Shown: positions 50,655 to 59,507, counted from the first letter of the stretch. The stretch is DNA of 64,000 bases from an uncultured Clostridia bacterium (GCA_947303255.1 CAMYXL010000003.1:1-64000); one strand, 5' to 3'. Numbers and translations: made by a program. The notes: generated from the letters alone by a model not told the origin.

Positions 50655-52511
50655 ATGCATTGTTGTAAGAACATAACACCTGACCTTATCTGGGTAGGCG
50701 CTAATGACAGACGTTTGGCAATGTTTGAAGGCGTATACTCTGTACCAGACGGAGTTTCATATAACTCATACGTTCTTCTTGATGAGAAGACGGTTGTTTT
50801 CGATACCGTAGACAAGGCTGTCTCCAGGATCTTTTTCGAAAACGTTGAGCACGCATTGAACGGAAGGAAACTCGACTACCTCGTAGTCCACCACATGGAG
50901 CCTGACCATTCGGCTACCATGCAGGAACTGGTGATCCGATATCCTGACGTAAAGATCGTTTGTAACGACAAGATCAAGAACATGATAAAGCAGTTCTTTG
51001 AGTTCGATATCGACTCGAGAGCAGTCGTTGTTAAAGAGGGCGACACTTTGTCCCTCGGCAAGCACGAACTCACATTCGTTATGGCACCGATGGTCCACTG
51101 GCCTGAGGTCATGATGAGCTATGAAAAGACTGATAAGATCTTGTTCTCTGCAGATGCTTTCGGTTCATTCGGCGCACTTAACGGTGCTATCTTTGCCGAC
51201 TTCGTAGACTTCGAGAAGGATTATCTGAACGAAGCCAGAAGATACTACACGAACATCGTCGGCAAGTACGGACCTCAGGTTCAGGCCGTTCTTAAGAAGG
51301 CATCCACTCTCGACATCAAGATGATCTGCCCTCTCCACGGTTTCGTATGGAGAAAGCACCTTTCCGACTTCATCGAGAAGTATGATCTGTGGAGTTCTTA
51401 TACTCCTGAGATCAAGGGTGTCATGGTTGTCTATGCATCCGTTTACGGCAACACAGAGAACACCGCTGAGATAATCGCCAGCAAGATCTCCGATAAGGGT
51501 ATCCCGGTTACGATGTTCGACGTATCCGTTAAGCCTGCATCCGATATCGTATCTGCTGCATTTAAATACAGCCACATCGTATTTGCATCCACCACATATA
51601 ACGCAGGTATTTTTGTATCAATGGAGGCCTGCATCTCCGATATCGTTGCTCATAATCTCCAGAAGCGTAAGATCGCTATCGTTGAGAACGGCTCCTGGGC
51701 TCCTACATCAGGTAAGCTCATGAGAGAGGAATTAAGTAAGCTCAAGAACTGCGAGATCATCGAGCAGGGCGTTACCATCAAGTCCTCCCTTAAGGAAGAC
51801 AACATGGCATCCGTTGATGCTCTCGTTGATGCACTTACATCTGACATTGAGGTCGCTTCAAAAGAGGAAAAGGCTCCGGTTGAGGTTCCGACTGCTTCTG
51901 TTGATGACAAGGCATTCAACAAGATCTCCTATGGTCTTTATGTTCTCACGACTAAGTGGGGAACATTTGATAACGGCTGTATCATCAACACCGTAACACA
52001 GATCACTTCCCAGCCTGGAAGGATCTCCATCGCGGTCAACAAGAACAACCTTTCCAATCAGATCATTAAAGAGACAGGAATATTCAATGTTTCTGTATTG
52101 ACTGAAGATGCCAACTTCGATATCTTCAAGAAGTTTGGTTTTGTATCCGGCAGGGAAGCTGATAAGTTTACCGCCGAAGAGAAGAACTACAGAACAGATA
52201 ACGGTCTTACATATTTTGCCAAGGCTACAAATGCCGTTATCTCAGCTAAGGTAGTCGATACTTTGGAATATGAGACACATACGGTTTTCGTTGCCGAGGT
52301 TACGGAAGCAAAGGTGCTATCTGATGTAAGATCAGTAACGTACCAGTACTACTTCGATCATATCAAGCCAAAGCCTGGCAACTATGAGGAGAAGAAAAAG
52401 GGCTGGGTATGTAAGATCTGCGGATACGTCTATGAAGGCGATGAGCTTCCTGAGGATTACGAATGTCCTTTGTGCAAGCACGGACCTGCCGATTTTGAGA
52501 GAATAGAATAA
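50655..52511 (+). CDS. Flavodiiron protein fused to flavin reductase and rubredoxin
   Basis: The 618-residue protein has four parts. Residues 1-250 are a metallo-beta-lactamase-like diiron domain with H80-M-E82-P-D84-H85, H148, D167 and H228, the full ligand set. Residues ~255-395 are a flavodoxin domain (VYASVYGNTENTAEIIA). Residues ~430-565 are a flavin reductase-like domain (YGLYVLTTKWGTFDNGCIINTVTQIT). Residues ~583-618 are rubredoxin (CKICGYVYEG...CPLCK). Flavodiiron proteins reduce O2 to water or NO to N2O; the fused modules can carry electrons from NAD(P)H. It stands directly before pflB, whose glycyl radical is destroyed by O2. Confidence 0.94.
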   Translation: MHCCKNITPDLIWVGANDRRLAMFEGVYSVPDGVSYNSYVLLDEKTVVFDTVDKAVSRIFFENVEHALNGRKLDYLVVHHMEPDHSATMQELVIRYPDVKIVCNDKIKNMIKQFFEFDIDSRAVVVKEGDTLSLGKHELTFVMAPMVHWPEVMMSYEKTDKILFSADAFGSFGALNGAIFADFVDFEKDYLNEARRYYTNIVGKYGPQVQAVLKKASTLDIKMICPLHGFVWRKHLSDFIEKYDLWSSYTPEIKGVMVVYASVYGNTENTAEIIASKISDKGIPVTMFDVSVKPASDIVSAAFKYSHIVFASTTYNAGIFVSMEACISDIVAHNLQKRKIAIVENGSWAPTSGKLMREELSKLKNCEIIEQGVTIKSSLKEDNMASVDALVDALTSDIEVASKEEKAPVEVPTASVDDKAFNKISYGLYVLTTKWGTFDNGCIINTVTQITSQPGRISIAVNKNNLSNQIIKETGIFNVSVLTEDANFDIFKKFGFVSGREADKFTAEEKNYRTDNGLTYFAKATNAVISAKVVDTLEYETHTVFVAEVTEAKVLSDVRSVTYQYYFDHIKPKPGNYEEKKKGWVCKICGYVYEGDELPEDYECPLCKHGPADFERIE

Positions 52512-52547
52512 AAAACAATATAAAGTGTGTAGAAAGAGGATTTAGAG

Positions 52548-54764
52548 ATGAAGGAATTTGCAGAAGGTAAATGGAGTAATCACATTAACGTTCGTGATTT
52601 CATTGTGCGTAACTATACGCCATATGACGGAGACGAGAGCTTCCTCGCGTCACCTACGGAGCGAACGCTCAAGATCTGGGACAAGCTTTCCAAACTCATG
52701 GACCAGGAGCGTGAAAAGGGCGGAGTTCTTGATGTTGATACCAAGACAATCTCCGACATCGATGCATATGCACCGGGTTATATCGACAAGGACAACGAGA
52801 TAATCGTTGGTCTTCAGACAGATGCTCCTTTGAAGCGTGCGGTAATGCCTTTCGGAGGCATGAGAATGGTCAAGAATTCTCTCGACGCATATAACTATGA
52901 GATGGATCCTAGGATCGAGGATATCTTCAGGTACAGAAAGACACATAACGACGGTGTTTTCGATGTATATACTCCTGCAATGAGAGCAGCCCGCAAGAGC
53001 GGAATCATCACGGGACTTCCTGATGCATACGGCAGAGGACGTATCATCGGTGACTACAGACGTATCGCACTTTATGGTGTTGATAAGCTCATCGAAGAGA
53101 AGATGAACACCAAGGATGACTTCGACCATCCTTACATGAGCGATGATTATATCAGACAAAGAGAAGAGCACGCTGAGCAGATCAAGGCTCTCGGCAAACT
53201 CAAGAAACTCGGTGAATCCTACGGATTTGATATCTCCAAGCCTGCTACAGATACTAAGGAAGCTTTCCAGTGGGTATACTTCGGTTACCTCGCAGCAGTT
53301 AAGGAACAGAACGGTGCTGCTATGTCTCTCGGACGTGTAAGCACATTCCTTGATATCTACGCACAGCGCGACCTTGAAGAAGGCCGTTATACAGAATCCG
53401 AGATCCAGGAGATCGTTGATGACTTTATCATGAAGCTCCGTATCATCAGATTCCTTCGTACACCTGCTTATGACGAACTGTTCTCCGGTGATCCTAACTG
53501 GGTAACAGAGTCCATCGGCGGTATCGGTGCTGACGGCCGTCACATGGTTACGAAGATGAGCTACAGATTCCTTCACACACTCACTAACTTGGGTCCTGCA
53601 CCTGAGCCTAACATGACAGTCCTTTGGAGCACACACCTTCCTGAGAACTTCAAGAAGTACTGCGCTATGATGTCCATCAAGACATGCTCCATCCAGTACG
53701 AGTCAGACAGGATCATGAGAAAGAGATTCGGTGATGATTACGGTATCGCTTGCTGCGTATCCGCTATGGTCATCGGTAAGCAGATGCAGTACTTCGGTGC
53801 TCGTGCTAACCTTGCAAAGGCACTTCTTTATGCAATCAACGGCGGCCGTGATGAGAAGAGCGGACTTCAGATCGGACCTGAGCTTCTCGCTTGCCGCGGT
53901 ACATATCTCGACTATGAGGATGTTATGCGTAAGTACGACGTTATCCTTGACTGGCTTGCTGCTTTGTACGTTAATACTCTTAACGTCATTCACTACATGC
54001 ACGACAAGTACTGCTACGAGAAGATCCAGATGGCTTTGCACGATGATGATATCGACAGAACGATGGCATGCGGTATCGCTGGTCTTTCTGTTGTTGCTGA
54101 CTCGCTTTCTGCTATCAAGTACGCTAAGGTTAAGCCTGTACGTAACGAAGAGAACCTTGTTATCGACTACATCGTTGAGGGCGACTTCCCTAAGTTCGGT
54201 AACAACGATCCTCGTGTAGATGATCTCGCAGTTGATATTACAAGAAGATTCATCAATAAGCTTAAGAAAGTTCCTTCATACCGTAATGCACGTCACACAA
54301 TGTCGATCCTCACGATCACATCCAACGTTGTTTACGGCAAGAAGACAGGATCTACTCCTGACGGACGTAAGGCAGGCGAGCCGTTCGCACCTGGTGCTAA
54401 CCCGATGCACGGAAGAGACGTTAACGGTTCCATCGCTTCCATGCTTTCCGTAAGTAAGCTTCCTTATGAGTACGCAGAAGACGGAATCTCCTACACATTC
54501 TCCATCGTTCCGACAGCTCTCGGCATCGATGAGGAATCCAGAGAAGAGAACCTCTACGGACTTCTTGATAACTACATCCTTGAAGAGGGACATCACATCA
54601 ATGTCAACGTTCTCAACAGAGAGACATTGATCGATGCCATGGACCATCCTGAAAAGTATCCGCAACTCACGATCCGCGTTTCCGGTTATGCCGTAAACTT
54701 CATCAAGCTCACGAGAGAACAGCAGGAAGAGGTCATCTCCAGAACATTCCATACAAAGATCTGA
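52548..54764 (+). CDS. pflB: Formate C-acetyltransferase (pyruvate formate-lyase)
   Basis: The 738-residue protein has the adjacent catalytic Cys pair at residues 402-403 (GIACCVSAM) and the glycyl-radical site RVSGYAVNF with Gly713. The length is near the usual ~740-750. It converts pyruvate and CoA to acetyl-CoA and formate. [12 protein letters not shown] and [14 protein letters not shown] are also typical. The start follows GAGGATTTAGAG. The activase gene begins 1 base after its stop but is disrupted here, which would leave this enzyme inactive unless another activase exists. Confidence 0.97.
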   Translation: MKEFAEGKWSNHINVRDFIVRNYTPYDGDESFLASPTERTLKIWDKLSKLMDQEREKGGVLDVDTKTISDIDAYAPGYIDKDNEIIVGLQTDAPLKRAVMPFGGMRMVKNSLDAYNYEMDPRIEDIFRYRKTHNDGVFDVYTPAMRAARKSGIITGLPDAYGRGRIIGDYRRIALYGVDKLIEEKMNTKDDFDHPYMSDDYIRQREEHAEQIKALGKLKKLGESYGFDISKPATDTKEAFQWVYFGYLAAVKEQNGAAMSLGRVSTFLDIYAQRDLEEGRYTESEIQEIVDDFIMKLRIIRFLRTPAYDELFSGDPNWVTESIGGIGADGRHMVTKMSYRFLHTLTNLGPAPEPNMTVLWSTHLPENFKKYCAMMSIKTCSIQYESDRIMRKRFGDDYGIACCVSAMVIGKQMQYFGARANLAKALLYAINGGRDEKSGLQIGPELLACRGTYLDYEDVMRKYDVILDWLAALYVNTLNVIHYMHDKYCYEKIQMALHDDDIDRTMACGIAGLSVVADSLSAIKYAKVKPVRNEENLVIDYIVEGDFPKFGNNDPRVDDLAVDITRRFINKLKKVPSYRNARHTMSILTITSNVVYGKKTGSTPDGRKAGEPFAPGANPMHGRDVNGSIASMLSVSKLPYEYAEDGISYTFSIVPTALGIDEESREENLYGLLDNYILEEGHHINVNVLNRETLIDAMDHPEKYPQLTIRVSGYAVNFIKLTREQQEEVISRTFHTKI

Positions 54765-54765
54765 T

Positions 54766-55436
54766 ATGCAGACGGGAATAGTACATTCGATCGAGACTTT
54801 CGGGACCCTTGACGGTCCCGGAACTCGTTATGTGCTCTTTTTAAAAGGCTGCCCTCTGCGTTGCATCTTCTGCCACAACCCTGATACCTGGAAGATGGAA
54901 GGCGGCATGGAGAAGACCACAGGGGAGATAGTAGAGGATGTCCTTCGCACACAAAGTTTCTACAAAAAAGGCGGCGTCACCATCTCAGGCGGCGAGCCGA
55001 TGCTCCAGCATGACTTCGTCAAGGAACTCCTTTCTCTTTTTCGCGAAAACAATATCCACACGGCACTTGATACCGCAGGTTCCATAGAGATCGAGAAGTC
55101 AGCTGAACTTATCGATCTTGCTGATATGCTCCTTTTGGACATGAAGGCTCCGACGGCTGATCTTTTCGAGACCATAACAGGTTCTCCTATGAAGAACTCA
55201 CTGGATACTCTCGATTACTGCGAGAAAACCAATAAGCACTCGGTAAACTTCTGGCGGATTATAAGTGCATTGAATATGTGGATCTTCTTCCGTTTCATAA
55301 GCTTGGCGAATACAAATGGAAGGAACTCGACATACCTTATAAGCTCTACGATGTAAGCGAACCTGAGCCTTCGATAATGGAAAAACATATCGAGATACTG
55401 GGCAGATACGGGCTCAAAGCAAGGTATAACCACTGA
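54766..55436 (+). pseudogene. pflA: pyruvate formate-lyase activating enzyme, frameshifted with internal deletion
   Basis: The first frame (54766 to ~55236) encodes a normal activase N-terminus: GIVHSIETFGTLDGPGTRYVLFLKGCPLRCIFCHNPDTW with the CxxxCxxC cluster and GGVTISGGEPMLQ. After DTLDYCEKTNK it runs into unrelated residues and stops at 55356. A second frame from ~55236 gives the normal C-terminus: ALGKLLADYKCIEYVDLLPFHKLGEYKWKELDIPYKLYDV, ending at 55436. About 20 residues that normally lie between (the PxWxRxVxVPG region) are missing. The net change is a deletion of 3n+1 bases near 55233-55240. It is either a real lesion or an assembly error. Confidence 0.85.
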
Positions 55437-55484
55437 TTTACAATTCGTTTATACATTGATAACACAATTCATCTTTGAACCGCT

Positions 55485-55490
55485 TATAAT
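55485..55490 (+). promoter_or_regulatory. -10 box before the 22-residue open frame
   Basis: A perfect TATAAT stands ~40 bases before the ATG at 55530. A good -35 is not seen at 16-18 bases; TTGATA at 55456-55461 is 23 bases away. Confidence 0.45.
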
Positions 55491-55529
55491 CAAGTTACAT
55501 AAGAAATCAAACGGAAAGAGGTGGTACCA

Positions 55530-55598
55530 ATGGTAAGCGAATCAGAACTTTTTAAGTCAGATTTGGTATCCGGGTCCAGCCTCCTACCGGAACCTTAA
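55530..55598 (+). CDS. Possible 22-residue peptide gene
   Basis: The open frame encodes MVSESELFKSDLVSGSSLLPEP. It has a strong Shine-Dalgarno (AGAGGTGG, five bases before ATG), its own TATAAT upstream and a terminator at 55653-55684. Promoter, ribosome site, short frame and terminator make a stand-alone unit of ~190 bases between pflA and feo. The peptide is polar and acidic with no Cys and no membrane segment. It could be a small regulator, a precursor peptide or a leader, or only a chance frame in a small RNA. Confidence 0.4.
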   Translation: MVSESELFKSDLVSGSSLLPEP

Positions 55599-55652
55599 GA
55601 AAGGTTTATTGAGTTCTCCTGTATAAGTAAACAAAACAACAAACAAAACACT

Positions 55653-55684
55653 AACCGCCTTGAAGTATCGGGGCGGTTTTTCTT
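55653..55684 (+). terminator. Terminator before the feo operon
   Basis: AACCGCC pairs with GGCGGTT, followed by TTTCTTT. It ends the pfl operon or the small transcript from 55490. An AACCTT/AAGGTT mini-hairpin lies at 55591-55606. Confidence 0.85.
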
Positions 55685-55754
55685 TGGGGGAATAATTGTG
55701 CAGGGTGTATCAATCAAGATCAATAATAAACTTTCAAAATGAACGATTTGCTTC

Positions 55755-55840
55755 TTGCAAATCGCTTTGGATGTTGTATTATTGTATTGGTTAGCACGTA
55801 CTAACATATATTTTTTGTTTAAAGGTTAGCGTCTACTAAC
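55755..55840 (+). promoter_or_regulatory. feo promoter with two GTTAG-N6-CTAAC operators
   Basis: TTGCAA (55755-55760) and TATTAT (55777-55782) are 16 bases apart. GTTAGCACGTACTAAC (55790-55805) and GTTAGCGTCTACTAAC (55825-55840) follow, 35 bases apart. They overlap the probable transcription start and the leader, as expected for an iron-dependent repressor. The palindrome resembles DtxR/IdeR-type half-sites more than a Fur box. Confidence 0.75.
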
Positions 55841-55854
55841 TAAAGGAGTGAATG

Positions 55855-56067
55855 ATGATGCCGCTTTGTTTTGCTAACATAGGTGAGGAGAACATTATCA
55901 AAAAAGTCGGAGGCAGCCCCGAGCTCAAGAAACACCTGGAAGATCTGGGTTTTGTAGTCGGAGGCAGTGTCGTAGTGGTCAATACTCTTCAGGGAAATGT
56001 GATCGTGAATGTTAAGGAATCACGAGTTGCCATAAGCGAAGAGATGGCCAGAAAAATAATGATTTAA
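55855..56067 (+). CDS. feoA: FeoA-family protein 1
   Basis: The 70-residue SH3-like protein (PLCFANIGEENIIKKVGGSPELKKHLEDLGFVVGGSVVVVNTLQGNVIVNVKESRVAISEEMARKIMI) has the FeoA order: glycine-rich beta strands, a short helix with LKKHLEDLGF, and a final helix. FeoA assists the FeoB iron transporter at the cytoplasmic face. Three in-frame ATGs stand at 55852, 55855 and 55858; 55855 has the best spacing from GGAG. A second FeoA gene follows 10 bases later. Confidence 0.88.
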   Translation: MMPLCFANIGEENIIKKVGGSPELKKHLEDLGFVVGGSVVVVNTLQGNVIVNVKESRVAISEEMARKIMI

Positions 56068-56077
56068 GGAGAGTTGG

Positions 56078-56299
56078 ATGATGACACTTAAGCAGGTAAA
56101 GGTCGGTAAGACTGTTAAGGTCGTAAAGATCCAGGGAACGGGTCCGGTCAAAAGAAGGATCATGGACATGGGTATCACAAAAGGCGTAGAGATCTTTGTC
56201 CGTAAGGTTGCGCCTCTCGGAGATCCTATTGAGATCAACGTAAGAGGTTATGAATTGTCACTTCGTAAGGCTGATGCCGAGATGGTCGAAGTAGAGTAA
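56078..56299 (+). CDS. feoA: FeoA-family protein 2
   Basis: The 73-residue protein has typical FeoA features: KVGKTVKVVKIQGTGPVKRRIMDMGITKGVEIFVRKVAPLGDPIEINVRGYELSLRKADAEMVEVE, with RRIMDMG and the G-YELSLR-DA core. It differs strongly from FeoA 1, so the two may have separate roles. It starts after GGAGAG. Two FeoA genes before feoB are common in Clostridia. feoB begins 87 bases on, with another operator pair between. Confidence 0.92.
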   Translation: MMTLKQVKVGKTVKVVKIQGTGPVKRRIMDMGITKGVEIFVRKVAPLGDPIEINVRGYELSLRKADAEMVEVE

Positions 56300-56318
56300 G
56301 TTTTTTATTTGAGCATAA

Positions 56319-56368
56319 GTTAGCGCAAACTAACCAAAGACTATATATATCGGTTAGGTAATGCTAAT
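56319..56368 (+). promoter_or_regulatory. Second pair of GTTAG-N6-CTAAC operators, before feoB
   Basis: GTTAGCGCAAACTAAC (56319-56334) and GTTAGGTAATGCTAAT (56353-56368) start 34 bases apart, almost the spacing of the first pair. They suggest separate control of feoB. Confidence 0.7.
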
Positions 56369-56386
56369 TAAGAAAGGTGGATTGTT

Positions 56387-58858
56387 ATGGATCTCAGAAT
56401 TGCCTTAGCAGGTAATCCGAACAGCGGTAAGACTACATTGTTTAACGCACTCACCGGCTCCAATCAGTTTGTAGGTAACTGGCCTGGAGTAACGGTTGAA
56501 AAGAAGGAAGGTAAACTTAAAAAGCACGATGGTGTTGTTATCACAGACCTTCCGGGTATCTATTCACTTTCTCCATATACATTGGAGGAAGTAGTTGCAA
56601 GAAATTATCTTATTAAGGAAAGACCTAATGCGATATTAAATATCGTAGACGGTACCAACCTTGAACGAAACCTTTATCTCACAACACAACTGACAGAACT
56701 TGGTATTCCTGTCGTTATCGCCATTAACATGATGGATGTAGTTAAGAAGAACGGCGACAAGATCGACATGAAGGAACTGTCCAGACAGTTCGGTTGTAAG
56801 GTAGTCGAGATATCAGCTCTTAAGGGTACAGGCATTATGGAAGCAGCTGAAGCTGCTATCGAAGCTGCCAATAACACAAAGACTATTCCTACACATTCGT
56901 TCTCGGGACCGGTTGAACATGCCATCGCTCATATCGAGGAGGCAGCAGTTCATGACCTTCCTGAAGAACAGCAGAGATGGTATGCGATCAAGATCTTCGA
57001 GAGAGACGATAAGGTCTTGGAGCAGTTAAGTATCCCTGTTGATAAGATGGCTCACATCGAATCGGATATCAAAGCTGCGGAGCAGGAACTTGATGACGAT
57101 TCGGAATCCATCATCACAAACGAGAGATATATCTTTATTGCTAATGCAATGAAGTCCTCATATAAGAAAAAGAGTGCAGGCAAGATGACCGCATCAGACA
57201 AGATCGACAGGATCGTAACGAACCGTTGGCTCGGTCTTCCGATCTTTGCACTCATAATGATCGTAGTCTACTACGTTTCCATGGTAACAGTCGGTGCTGC
57301 TGCAACAGACTGGGTTAACGACGGCGTATTCGGAGACGGTTTCCACCTCTTCGGCATCGGTACATCCAAGTACGAAGAAGCAGCCGAAGAATACGGTGAC
57401 ACTAATGCAATCATGGCTTCCATCGTCGATGAGTACGGTGACGATTCTATGGCTGAAGCGCTCGACAGTGAAGACGGCTTAAGCGATGATCAGATCGCAG
57501 CACTTAAGGCAGCTGTTCCTGCTGATGCAGCTTTAACTTATGAACTTGAAAATGAAGAGACCTTGGAAGTAACCGAAGAGGAAGCTTCCTATGAAGATAT
57601 CACTGCTTCTCTTGATAAATATGGCAGCGAGCCTGATCCTTCCGAATACGGAGTATGGGTTCCTAGTATTCCTGCATTAATTGAGAGCCTTCTTGATAAG
57701 GCAGGCTGTGCTGACTGGCTCAAGGGTCTTATCCTTAACGGTATCGTAGCAGGTGTCGGCGCAGTATTGGGCTTTGTTCCGCAGATGCTCGTATTGTTCT
57801 TCTTCCTGGCATTCCTTGAGTCCTGCGGATACATGGCTCGAATCGCATTCGTCCTCGACCGTATCTTCAGAAAGTTCGGTCTTTCAGGTAAATCATTTAT
57901 CCCAATGCTCGTCGGTACAGGTTGCGGTATCCCTGGCATCATGGCCTCCCGTACCATCGAAAACGAGCGCGATCGAAGAATGACCATAATGACAACAACC
58001 TTCATCCCATGTGGTGCCAAGGTTCCGTTCATTGCCATGATCGCAGGTGCGATCTTCGGCGGATCAGCATTTCAGAAATCAGTCGTATCCGTATCCGCAT
58101 ATTTCGTTGGTATGGCTGCGATCATTGTCTCAGGTATCATCCTCAAAAAGACAAAGAGGTTCGCGGGTGAGCCTGCTCCGTTTGTTATGGAGCTTCCTGC
58201 TTACCACTTGCCGACACTCAGCAACATCCTCCGTTCAACATGGGAGCGTGGCTGGTCCTTCATCAAGAAGGCAGGAACGGTTATCCTTCTTTCAACTATC
58301 TTCATATGGTTCACGACATACTTTGGTGTTGTTGACGGTTCAATAAAGATGCTCGAGGAAGATCAGCTTGATATGTCATTCCTCGCCAACATCGGTTCTG
58401 TTCTTGCTTGGGTATTTAAGCCTCTTGGCTGGGGCAACTGGCAGGCAACAGTCGCTTCCATTACGGGACTTGTTGCTAAGGAAAACATCGTAGGTACGAT
58501 GGGAATCCTCTACGGCGGCGGAGACAAGACAGTCTATCAGACACTTGCAAGCGTATTTACCGGTGTAACGGGATACTCCTTCCTCGTATTTAATCTCCTC
58601 TGCGCTCCTTGCTTTGCAGCTATCGGCGCCATCAAGAGAGAGATGAACAACTGGAAATGGACAACATTTGCTGTTGCTTATGAGTGCGGATTTGCTTATG
58701 TGATCGCGTTCCTCGTAACACAGATCGGAAATGTATTCTTCGGAAGTGTAAATGTCGTAGGACTTATCATTGCAATAGCTCTTGTTGGTCTTATGGGATA
58801 TCTCCTCTTCCGTCCTTATAAGGAAGCAGAAAAGCTCAGTGTATCTGTAAAGGTTTGA
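56387..58858 (+). CDS. feoB: Ferrous iron transporter FeoB
   Basis: The 823-residue protein has an N-terminal G-domain: GNPNSGKT (8-15), the switch region NWPGVTVEKKEG, DLPG, and NMMD for guanine recognition. A helical GDI-type spacer follows, then the membrane domain with two Gate motifs (MARIAFVLDRIFRKFGLSGKSFIPMLVGTGCGIPG and TTFIPCGAKVPF). An acidic insert (~residues 325-420; YEEAAEEYGDTNAIMASIVDEYG and on) lies between the first two membrane helices and probably faces outside. It imports Fe2+ under anaerobic conditions. The operators upstream indicate iron repression. Confidence 0.97.
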   Translation: MDLRIALAGNPNSGKTTLFNALTGSNQFVGNWPGVTVEKKEGKLKKHDGVVITDLPGIYSLSPYTLEEVVARNYLIKERPNAILNIVDGTNLERNLYLTTQLTELGIPVVIAINMMDVVKKNGDKIDMKELSRQFGCKVVEISALKGTGIMEAAEAAIEAANNTKTIPTHSFSGPVEHAIAHIEEAAVHDLPEEQQRWYAIKIFERDDKVLEQLSIPVDKMAHIESDIKAAEQELDDDSESIITNERYIFIANAMKSSYKKKSAGKMTASDKIDRIVTNRWLGLPIFALIMIVVYYVSMVTVGAAATDWVNDGVFGDGFHLFGIGTSKYEEAAEEYGDTNAIMASIVDEYGDDSMAEALDSEDGLSDDQIAALKAAVPADAALTYELENEETLEVTEEEASYEDITASLDKYGSEPDPSEYGVWVPSIPALIESLLDKAGCADWLKGLILNGIVAGVGAVLGFVPQMLVLFFFLAFLESCGYMARIAFVLDRIFRKFGLSGKSFIPMLVGTGCGIPGIMASRTIENERDRRMTIMTTTFIPCGAKVPFIAMIAGAIFGGSAFQKSVVSVSAYFVGMAAIIVSGIILKKTKRFAGEPAPFVMELPAYHLPTLSNILRSTWERGWSFIKKAGTVILLSTIFIWFTTYFGVVDGSIKMLEEDQLDMSFLANIGSVLAWVFKPLGWGNWQATVASITGLVAKENIVGTMGILYGGGDKTVYQTLASVFTGVTGYSFLVFNLLCAPCFAAIGAIKREMNNWKWTTFAVAYECGFAYVIAFLVTQIGNVFFGSVNVVGLIIAIALVGLMGYLLFRPYKEAEKLSVSVKV

Positions 58859-58862
58859 TATT

Positions 58863-59045
58863 ATGATCGGTTTTTTGAAAGATAACATTGGCACGATAGT
58901 GACAGGACTTGTAGTTCTGGGTGTGGTCATCCTTATAGTGGTGAACATGAGGAAAGACAAGAAGAAAAACAAGAGTTCCTGCGGTTGTAACTGTGCAGGC
59001 TGTGCCATGGCGGGAGCGTGCCACAGCACTAAGAAAGACAACTAA
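58863..59045 (+). CDS. FeoB-associated Cys-rich membrane protein
   Basis: The 60-residue protein has one membrane helix (~8-28), a basic stretch (MRKDKKKNK) and the Cys-rich end SSCGCNCAGCAMAGACHSTKKDN, with five Cys and one His. This matches the small protein family coded directly after feoB in many Clostridia. The Cys cluster probably binds iron or a cluster at the inner face. It starts 4 bases after the feoB stop. Confidence 0.92.
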   Translation: MIGFLKDNIGTIVTGLVVLGVVILIVVNMRKDKKKNKSSCGCNCAGCAMAGACHSTKKDN

Positions 59046-59079
59046 CCTATGACCTCCTGATAGATGTTATTCACTCGCA

Positions 59080-59118
59080 AAGAGACTGTTCGATCTGAAA
59101 GATCGGGCAGTCTTTTTC
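59080..59118 (+). terminator. Terminator of the feo operon
   Basis: AGACTG-TT-CGATCT pairs with AGATCG-GG-CAGTCT around GAA, followed by five T. Confidence 0.9.
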
Positions 59119-59211
59119 GAAAAGGAGAAAAAAATAAAAAAATAGAGCGAAACGTTTCGAGAAAAACAAAATATTTGATATACAAAGACAAGAAAATGTT
59201 ATCTAATATAG

Positions 59212-59297
59212 GTGTCACATTACGGTGGACGTAAGAAAGAAATAATACTTTGGGCAAATGTTATGTGAGCTGCACTCCTTAGGGGTGCAGTTTTTTT
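59212..59297 (+). ncRNA. Possible small RNA with its own terminator
   Basis: A TTGATA/TTATCT-like promoter (about 59174-59203) precedes ~80 bases without an open frame. They end in CTGCACTCC (59270-59278) paired with GGGGTGCAG (59282-59290) and seven T. The feo terminator is upstream, so this second terminator has no other gene to serve. No known RNA family is recognised. Confidence 0.4.
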
Positions 59298-59333
59298 GTG
59301 TTATAATGAAGGTCTCTAAGGAGGTAAGGGACT

Positions 59334-59507
59334 ATGAAAAAATCGAAAGTAATACTTGCCAGCGGTGCTATCTTCTGTGTAGCTCTTAATCTGACGGCAT
59401 GCGTTTACGGCGCACCTCCTGATTATAATGAGACCAGCACCCAGGCTACGGAAGTACAGGAGACAAACGAAGAAACAGAGGAATCTGTCGAATCAGAAGA
59501 ATCTTAA
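59334..59507 (+). CDS. Small lipoprotein with VYGAPPDY motif
   Basis: The 57-residue protein has a signal peptide and lipobox LTAC (Cys23), directly followed by VYGAPPDYNE and an acidic Thr/Glu/Gln tail (TEVQETNEETEESVESEES). It is a paralogue of the truncated lipoprotein at the left edge of the window. The start follows AAGGAGG, and TATAAT (59302-59307) is upstream. The TSCPD gene starts 16 bases after the stop. Short lipoproteins with a VYG/MYG-P-Y motif after the Cys occur near radical SAM genes in other phyla; a link is inference. Confidence 0.78.
   Translation: MKKSKVILASGAIFCVALNLTACVYGAPPDYNETSTQATEVQETNEETEESVESEES

Noticed and set aside
55516..55606. AGAGGTGGTACC resembles the T-box sequence (AGGGTGGNACCGCG) and is followed by a small hairpin.
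   Set aside because: The GCG half, the long Stem I leader and a downstream aminoacyl-tRNA or amino-acid gene are missing. The bases are better read as a Shine-Dalgarno before the 22-residue frame.
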